From positions 1 through 57,876 of the forward strand of contig JADJXV010000019.1 in NCBI GenBank assembly GCA_016720145.1: 57,876 nt of DNA. The letters are read 5' to 3'. The first letter of the stretch is position 1. Every line of letters starts with the position of its first letter. This stretch comes from Ignavibacteria bacterium. Its GTDB lineage: Bacteria > Bacteroidota > Ignavibacteria > Kapaibacteriales > UBA961. The translations under genes were made by a program, and so were the position numbers. A model generated the notes under the pieces. That model had not been told where the DNA came from, did no database searches, and worked only from the letters and a program-made list of their open reading frames with translations. Shown here one piece after another: positions 52,503 through 57,876 of the stretch.

Positions 52503-53540
52503 CTATACCGGCTTACCACTTACACTTACTCTCACCCCATACTGCTTCTTATAATACTTCATATACTCGCCTGAGCGTACATGAGCACACCATTCTGAAT
52601 TTTCCTGATACCATTTGACCGTCTCTGCGAGACCATTTTCGAAAGGAACAGTGGGTTTCCAGCAGAGTTCGGTGCGGATTTTGGTTGAGTCAATTGCATA
52701 CCTTCGGTCATGACCCGGTCGGTCTTTGACGTAAGAAATCAACTCCTCGCCTTTGCCCGTGAGTGCCAGGATTGCTTTGATAACCTCGATGTTTTTCCGT
52801 TCTGAGTCGGCTCCTACATTATAGACTTCACCGATTTTTCCGTGGGTATAAGCAAGCCATACGGCCGCTGAATGATCACGGGCTGATATCCAATCCCGCA
52901 CATTGAGTCCGTCACCATAGACAGGTAAAGGTTTATTTTCCAATGCATTAAGAATCATAAGCGGGATGAGCTTTTCGGGGAATTGATAAGCGCCATAGTT
53001 ATTCGAACATCGTGTAATCACCGCCGGAAAATTATACGTATGCACAAATGACCGCACGAGGCAATCAGCCGCCGCTTTTGCTGCTGCATAGGGAGAATTG
53101 GGCGCAAGCGGACTCTCTTCGGTGAATTCTCCATGGGCTCCAAGCGAACCGTACACCTCATCAGTCGAAACCTGAAGGAAGCGTTCGAGGCAGAGTTCGC
53201 GCGCGATGGTCATCAGCGCAAGTGTGCCGGAAATATTTGTATCGACAAAGGGTTGCGCATTTTCAATTGAACGGTCAACATGCGATTCTGCTGCAAAATT
53301 GATGATTCCATCTACCTTAAATTCTTTACAGATATAGCGCACAAGTTCGGAATTTTCAATTCTTCCATGGACAAAATGATAGCGTGAATTACCTTCGACT
53401 GCGGTGAGGTTTTCTAGATTACCGGCGTAGGTGAGTGCGTCGAGATTAACGACGGAAACGTCCGACTCTGCTAGTACATACCGGATAAAATTACTGCCGA
53501 TAAATCCTGCACCACCGGTTATGAGTATTGTTTTTGCCAT
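52503..53540 (-). CDS. rfbB: dTDP-glucose 4,6-dehydratase
   Basis: 345 residues. Extended SDR enzyme converting dTDP-glucose to dTDP-4-keto-6-deoxyglucose, an entry to rhamnose and other deoxysugars. TGGAGFIGSNF (about 8-18) binds NAD; NFAAESHVDRSI, VSTDEVYGSLG, the catalytic Tyr-x3-Lys in PNSPYAAAKA and TRCSNNYGAYQFPEKLIPL are the family hallmarks. Length is typical. No rfbA, rfbC or rfbD is visible in the window, so the rest of that pathway must be elsewhere. First gene of the polysaccharide operon; a TAnnTTTG box lies 22 bases upstream. Confidence 0.95.
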   Translation of the reverse strand: MAKTILITGGAGFIGSNFIRYVLAESDVSVVNLDALTYAGNLENLTAVEGNSRYHFVHGRIENSELVRYICKEFKVDGIINFAAESHVDRSIENAQPFVDTNISGTLALMTIARELCLERFLQVSTDEVYGSLGAHGEFTEESPLAPNSPYAAAKAAADCLVRSFVHTYNFPAVITRCSNNYGAYQFPEKLIPLMILNALENKPLPVYGDGLNVRDWISARDHSAAVWLAYTHGKIGEVYNVGADSERKNIEVIKAILALTGKGEELISYVKDRPGHDRRYAIDSTKIRTELCWKPTVPFENGLAETVKWYQENSEWCAHVRSGEYMKYYKKQYGVRVSVSGKPV

Positions 53541-53562
53541 TCAATGTCCAAATATAATTTTC

Positions 53563-53570
53563 CAAATTTA
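53563..53570 (-). promoter_or_regulatory. TAnnTTTG -7 box upstream of rfbB
   Basis: Minus-strand TAAATTTG, 22 bases before the ATG, preceded by CCG as in the box at 55341. Confidence 0.45.
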
Positions 53571-53611
53571 CGGAAAAATGCGTTGAGAGAAGAGATGGCA
53601 GCGTTTCACTG

Positions 53612-55336
53612 CTATTTCGCAATTTCGACTTTCGCACCCTCAACTGTCCACCTCGAACGTACTGTAAGCTCGGCAGCACTAGCTCCAAAGCGAGACGAAG
53701 GTCTAAACGGAAAGGCTGAACCGTAGTAATATTTCCCCGTTTTTTCAGTATCAACGAATGCTTCAAGCGTGTAAATTCCGGGTGGTATTTCTGTAAATTC
53801 AAATGCCCCAACGTTCTTTACTGTCAAATTGATACGATTTTTTTTGTCTTTCCCTACCAGTGATACGACATAGCGTTCATTGCCTGTTGTCGCTGAGTCT
53901 ATGAGTGTACCTTTCACCCCGCCAAACGTGCGAACATCGACCGTTTTGAATCGCATATACCGCACCGAATCTTTCATCGCAGCTTCGCTGCCAAGAGCGC
54001 GAATTCCACCGGTCGAGAGCTTGAATTCATACCAATTATCGCTATCGAGCGGCTTCTGCGGGGTGAGGCGGAGGAGATTATCCCCGCGCCATTCATCATT
54101 GGTGAGCACCGTTTTATTCGTACTCAAATTGGTAAAGACAAGCCGTCGATCGACATCATCATGGATCACCGCGCGGTCAAAAAGTATATCAAATACCGTC
54201 GAAATGCCGACTGATTTCGAGCTGTCTGGAAAAGGAAGACGAAGTGTCGGAATCGCTGCTGTATCGCCGTGTTCACTTTCAATGCGGAAGAGCTTGCTTG
54301 CAACTGTATCGGCGATTGGATTACCGGCAAGATCGCGAACCGTTGTATCGCCAAGGCGGATGGAGAGTTTCCATTTGACTGCAGTATCGAGTGCTGGAGC
54401 GACGGAGAGAAAAACGGATTTACCGTTTTTATGGTTCATCCATACAGCTTTGGTGGTAACGCCAATTTGTCCGCTGGAGTCTCGGAGAATATAATTTCCT
54501 TGCGTAAGTGAAGCTGTATCAATATCTTCACTAAATGTCACTTCGATTATTGTAGGGTCAATTGCTTTCACATCATAGAGTTGCGGGCGGGTATTATCCA
54601 CTGCCACACCTAAGCGAAGATTGATGGTTGGAATACTGTCCTGACGAAGCTGAATATCCGAAAGTGGCGCGCCAAACCCATCAATTCCAACGCTATAGAG
54701 CTGGTCTTTATATTCATCTTTTATGGCAAACATTCGGTATTTTCCGGCCGGGAGAGCGCGGAACTCAAATGTTCCGCTTGTGCCGACTTGGGTGCGGTAT
54801 TTAGGTTTGGTCGTCTCAGGATTGAGTGTGTCGGGATTAATTCCTGAAAGTGGGTACAAAAATATAAACACGCCTGAAGGTGCGTCGGATGTTAGTTTTC
54901 CGTGGATAATGCCACTATCGAGATGATTACCGGTGGAGAAAATAAGCGTAAATGCTTGAGCCGGTTTGTTATTAGACAGGTCTTCGTATTCGGTGCCGAG
55001 TGTGAGGGCATACGTGGTATTCGAGTCGAGAGGTTCGGCAAAGGTAATTTCCACTTCGCGTCCGCTCCACGAATATTCGAGACGTTTGGGCGGTGAAAGA
55101 TAGACGTTTTCGGCTACTTTGCTTTTATTGACATACTCACTGAAGCGAAGTGTGGCGTACTCTTCACGGAAATTGAGAGTGCCATTGTTTGGTGTAAATT
55201 CTGTTATTTCAGGGGGTTCTTTGTCCGGTGGACCGCCGGAAGGAGCTTGAGAATTCGCGCAAGCACCGAACAAACAAACGACCGAAAACGCAACAAGCGA
55301 CCGAATAAAAGTGAATCTATGGCGGATTGATTTCAT
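53612..55336 (-). CDS. Ig-like (Big_5) domain lipoprotein
   Basis: 574 residues. Signal peptide with lipobox LFGAC (Cys about residue 26), then a low-complexity SQAPSGGPPDKEPPEI linker that is a hallmark of this Bacteroidota lipoprotein group. Residues about 40-135 form an SbsA-type Ig-like (Big_5) domain (FSEYVNKSKV, GREVEITFAEPLDSNTTYALTLG); two further Ig-like blocks follow (VTFSEDIDTASL; DILFDRAVIHDD), and RALPAGKYRMFAIKDE and EIPPGIYTLEAFVDTEKTGKYY are small prealbumin-like domains. Structural role at the cell surface or periplasm; no enzyme motif. Confidence 0.85.
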   Translation of the reverse strand: MKSIRHRFTFIRSLVAFSVVCLFGACANSQAPSGGPPDKEPPEITEFTPNNGTLNFREEYATLRFSEYVNKSKVAENVYLSPPKRLEYSWSGREVEITFAEPLDSNTTYALTLGTEYEDLSNNKPAQAFTLIFSTGNHLDSGIIHGKLTSDAPSGVFIFLYPLSGINPDTLNPETTKPKYRTQVGTSGTFEFRALPAGKYRMFAIKDEYKDQLYSVGIDGFGAPLSDIQLRQDSIPTINLRLGVAVDNTRPQLYDVKAIDPTIIEVTFSEDIDTASLTQGNYILRDSSGQIGVTTKAVWMNHKNGKSVFLSVAPALDTAVKWKLSIRLGDTTVRDLAGNPIADTVASKLFRIESEHGDTAAIPTLRLPFPDSSKSVGISTVFDILFDRAVIHDDVDRRLVFTNLSTNKTVLTNDEWRGDNLLRLTPQKPLDSDNWYEFKLSTGGIRALGSEAAMKDSVRYMRFKTVDVRTFGGVKGTLIDSATTGNERYVVSLVGKDKKNRINLTVKNVGAFEFTEIPPGIYTLEAFVDTEKTGKYYYGSAFPFRPSSRFGASAAELTVRSRWTVEGAKVEIAK

Positions 55337-55340
55337 GCTG

Positions 55341-55348
55341 CAAATTTA
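55341..55348 (-). promoter_or_regulatory. TAnnTTTG -7 box directly in front of the Ig-like lipoprotein start
   Basis: Minus-strand TAAATTTG, only 4 bases from the ATG at 55336. If this box is used, the transcript would start at or very near the start codon (leaderless). Confidence 0.45.
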
Positions 55349-55509
55349 CGGATTTAATCGTTGAAATCAATTTGGGTTTTGGTGTGGCTGTGGGCTGAGG
55401 ATTGCGATTGGGAATGTAAGCGAAACAAACAGAAGCGAGAAAAATTCACAAAGAACATTTACTATCGATTGCGCCTACGTGATGATGACTCTGCGTATCC
55501 CAAATAGCG

Positions 55510-56442
55510 TTATTTTTTTCGTAAGAGTATAATTTTAATGTAATTACTATTCTCGAAAGGGGTAGCAAGCCTATAAATAGTGGAATTGCCAGATGTCCTC
55601 ATGTCATGATGAAACACCTCTTCTATTGATTGTTCCAAATTTTTAAAGGGGATGAATATTTCGATTCCGTTATCTATATCTTGATATGTCGCCGAACGTA
55701 GTTTGAATCGTACACCTTCATTTCTTTCCCACCACGTAGAAGGAAATTCGTTTCGGATTTCTTTAATTGTGGAAGTAACCAGTATATTTGTTACTATTTT
55801 AGTGCTTGTATCTATTTCTGCGTGAAACGTTACTTCCTGCTTCTTTGTATAATCTGAAAATTCATGTGTGTGTAGATTACTGCTATAATTGCCATCATAT
55901 ATTGTGCACTTACTTTCTACAATTAGATTGTTGTCCTTATTTACACCACTAAATTTCTGAGATTCTTTTGAAGGGTCAATTTCTAGTATCGTTTTAAGGG
56001 AACCTCGGCCGTCAGGTTTATAGAAAGGATAGGTATAAAAAAAATCACAATTGAGAAGAGATGTTAAACCCGCATAGACAAAATCACCCCACTTCGGTTC
56101 AGCTATTTCTACCATTGCAAAATTCTTTATCTCTGTTTTGGGGAATTTCACAGATACCGACTTTTTTCCATGAGCAACACTTGAGGGGATGACAAACTTT
56201 ATACACGTATCACTTTTCATTAGTGGGGATATGCTTCTATCATCAAGGAATACGGTTATAGAATCCGACTTCGAACCAAAATTTTTTCCGAAAATGCTCA
56301 CGGTATCAAAGTATTTGGCGGTCGTTGGGGTAAGAGAGGTCACACGTGTCGTGCTAACTACTACATCCGTCGGCTTATCTGCGCAAGCAGCCAGAATGAG
56401 TGTGAAGATGACGATAGTTGCGAGAATATGAAGCTTTTGCAT
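55510..56442 (-). CDS. IPT/TIG-domain lipoprotein of unknown function
   Basis: 310 residues from the ATG at 56442; an earlier in-frame ATG 54 bases upstream would put residues before the signal peptide. Signal peptide with lipobox LAACAD. Residues about 30-110 form an IPT/TIG Ig-like domain (TSLTPTTAKYFDTVSIFGKNFGSKSDSITVFLDD, VPSSVAHGKKSVSVKFP). The remaining 200 residues are not recognised; they are beta-rich with ESKCTIYDGNYSS and HDMRTSGNSTIYRLATPFEN. Located between the Ig-like lipoprotein and the GH5-like gene, on the same strand. Confidence 0.7.
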   Translation of the reverse strand: MQKLHILATIVIFTLILAACADKPTDVVVSTTRVTSLTPTTAKYFDTVSIFGKNFGSKSDSITVFLDDRSISPLMKSDTCIKFVIPSSVAHGKKSVSVKFPKTEIKNFAMVEIAEPKWGDFVYAGLTSLLNCDFFYTYPFYKPDGRGSLKTILEIDPSKESQKFSGVNKDNNLIVESKCTIYDGNYSSNLHTHEFSDYTKKQEVTFHAEIDTSTKIVTNILVTSTIKEIRNEFPSTWWERNEGVRFKLRSATYQDIDNGIEIFIPFKNLEQSIEEVFHHDMRTSGNSTIYRLATPFENSNYIKIILLRKK

Positions 56443-56576
56443 ACTGCACTCGGAAATAGTATAACTTATGGAAAACAAGATAACCATTACTTGCACGAAT
56501 TACTTACAATCGGAAAGTAAATATTTTGGATAGTAGAGTGTATTTTAAACATGTCGGCAAAAAACTGCACTCGAAC

Positions 56577-57866
56577 TCAATGCACCACCACAAGCTGCTC
56601 ATACGATACAATCCCACTACGCTCTTGCATCACGCGATACACTCCCGATGGATATCCCGCACATTGCACTTCCAGCCGTTCCGCTCCACGCTCAACGAGT
56701 GTCTTAAATACCACACTCGCGATAGCATCGATGATACTGATACGCGTTCCTGAGGCTACTGAAATAGTCAATATGTCTCGCACGGGATTAGGCGATGCTA
56801 TAGAGACGATCGTATTTTCATCGACTGCGTTGGTGATACACTTACCGCCATTGAGAATATAATCAGTCGTAACGGAAGTATTTTGAATACTATACACATT
56901 CGTCATCATTGACTCTTTTGCCCAGCCGTTTTTGATAGATGATGCTTTGCCATCGGAGGTGATGTCCATCTTGTAGTAGGGAACAGGTGGGTTTACGTCA
57001 TATTTTGCATTGCCAGGACCCCATTCCCAGGCGAGCCAACCTACGTTGTGTTTGGCACATTCGGGTAAGATAGCCGTCCACATCGGGTCATCGGAATTTG
57101 GATCGTCGGCATAGCAACCGGTGAATTCTCCAATAATAAGCGGAATGCCCAGCATAACGGATGTATCTAGTTTTCTGGCAAAGAGTTCGAGCGGACTTGG
57201 GTAATACCGCGGGTCCCAATACGCATGCAATGAAAAGAGCAGATTTTTCTCGGGATCGGCAGTAATTAAGTCAAATGCAGTGTGCAGAATTGCATCGATA
57301 TTTTGTCCCCATGATGGAGCATCAATCACGAGCGGCGCACGTACTCCCGTTGCACGCATTTTACTGACAATTTCAGTATAATATGCCTTGAATGTCGCAT
57401 CTGATACTGTAAAATCCCCTGCTTCATTGGCGATATTTATCAACAGGTAGCGTTCGTGTTTTTTGAGTATTGCAACTACATCGGTCCTTACCCAATAGTC
57501 CGCCACACGCTTAAGCATTGAAAAATCTCCGGTTGCGTCGTGAAGCTCTATCATGGGTATCATCTTATTTTCAATACAAGCAGTAATGACTTTATCGAGA
57601 TTAGCAGGTGAGCCGTTCGCATCAGACACATCAGTAAGCCACACTATTCGCAATACATTAGCTCCTGTTTTGCGGATTTCGGGCATCACTTCCACGCCGA
57701 AAGTAGTACCGCTCCAGATGTTCATTTTATTCACACCACGCAGAATAATTGTATCTCCACACGGGGTTTTTAAATATCTACCCTCCATATATAATGTAGA
57801 GCGACTTTGCTGCGCTGAAGCAATCGCGGTAAATGCAAGGAATAGTACGAGTAGTAATCTCAGCAT
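56577..57866 (-). CDS. GH5-like glycoside hydrolase with T9SS sorting domain
   Basis: 429 residues. Signal peptide 1-18 (AIASAQ). The barrel starts ILRGVNKMNIWSG and has ANVLRIVWL, the acid/base Glu in LLINIANEAGD (N-E pair) and the nucleophile Glu in LIIGEFTGCY, with SLHAYWDPRYY and GWLAWEWGPGN between or after, the order seen in GH5 endoglucanases and mannanases. The last 80 residues (VSIASPNPVRDILTISV, YPSGVYRVM) are a T9SS type A sorting domain. The substrate is probably a beta-linked glycan. The start lies 10 bases from the window edge, so its upstream region is not visible. Confidence 0.85.
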   Translation of the reverse strand: MLRLLLVLFLAFTAIASAQQSRSTLYMEGRYLKTPCGDTIILRGVNKMNIWSGTTFGVEVMPEIRKTGANVLRIVWLTDVSDANGSPANLDKVITACIENKMIPMIELHDATGDFSMLKRVADYWVRTDVVAILKKHERYLLINIANEAGDFTVSDATFKAYYTEIVSKMRATGVRAPLVIDAPSWGQNIDAILHTAFDLITADPEKNLLFSLHAYWDPRYYPSPLELFARKLDTSVMLGIPLIIGEFTGCYADDPNSDDPMWTAILPECAKHNVGWLAWEWGPGNAKYDVNPPVPYYKMDITSDGKASSIKNGWAKESMMTNVYSIQNTSVTTDYILNGGKCITNAVDENTIVSIASPNPVRDILTISVASGTRISIIDAIASVVFKTLVERGAERLEVQCAGYPSGVYRVMQERSGIVSYEQLVVVH

Positions 57867-57876
57867 TTATGCCTCC

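Overview
The window most likely comes from a member of the Bacteroidota/Chlorobi lineage, possibly of the Candidatus Kapabacteria type. The evidence is a set of large extracellular proteins with type IX secretion (T9SS) C-terminal sorting domains, a TonB-dependent receptor, several SPII lipoproteins, mostly absent Shine-Dalgarno sequences, and recurrent TAnnTTTG boxes of the Bacteroidota primary sigma factor. The lineage call is inference; no rRNA gene is present.

Layout. 1-2900: end of a hybrid histidine kinase, a DUF2520 protein and aspartate kinase on plus. 2873-10931, minus: M1 aminopeptidase (T9SS cargo), miaB, an AAA ATPase overlapping a TOPRIM-like gene (a possible defence pair), yraN, a wrecked histidine kinase and a thioredoxin-fold protein. 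11.3-21.4 kb: acetyltransferase, a minus-strand phosphatase lipoprotein, a PLP-binding protein, purine nucleoside phosphorylase, a cysteine-rich secreted protein, a YCF48-like T9SS cargo, purB and a small lipoprotein. 22-26.2 kb: hybrid kinase with an in-frame TAG near its 5' end, universal stress protein, orphan MotA. 26.3-31.8 kb: complete RND efflux operon. 32.2-35.7 kb: TPR-LuxR regulator, beta-trefoil protein and histidine kinase. 35.9-45.6 kb: secreted and outer-membrane proteins (two T9SS cargos, an arylsulfotransferase, a TonB receptor). 45.6-53.5 kb: surface-polysaccharide operon (rfbB, nucleotide-sugar dehydrogenase, Rpn-like nuclease gene, wecB, SLBB export protein, Wzi-like protein) in which three genes carry single-base frameshifts. 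53.6-57.9 kb: two lipoproteins and a GH5-like glycosidase with a T9SS tail.

Three patterns stand out. First, tandem repeats with a 7-bp unit recur with different core sequences. Four arrays, GACTTAC or a close variant on the coding strand, lie just upstream of same-strand genes and next to a TAnnTTTG box; another heptamer array lies inside the T9SS tail of a cargo gene. Second, many palindromic REP-like elements occur, including a composite two-hairpin element behind genes for exported proteins. Third, single-base frameshifts or a nonsense codon affect two sensor kinases, three polysaccharide-operon genes and possibly the start of a LuxR regulator, while many long genes are intact. I cannot separate real pseudogenes or phase variation from assembly errors without reads. 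No tRNA, rRNA, CRISPR array or complete insertion sequence was recognised.
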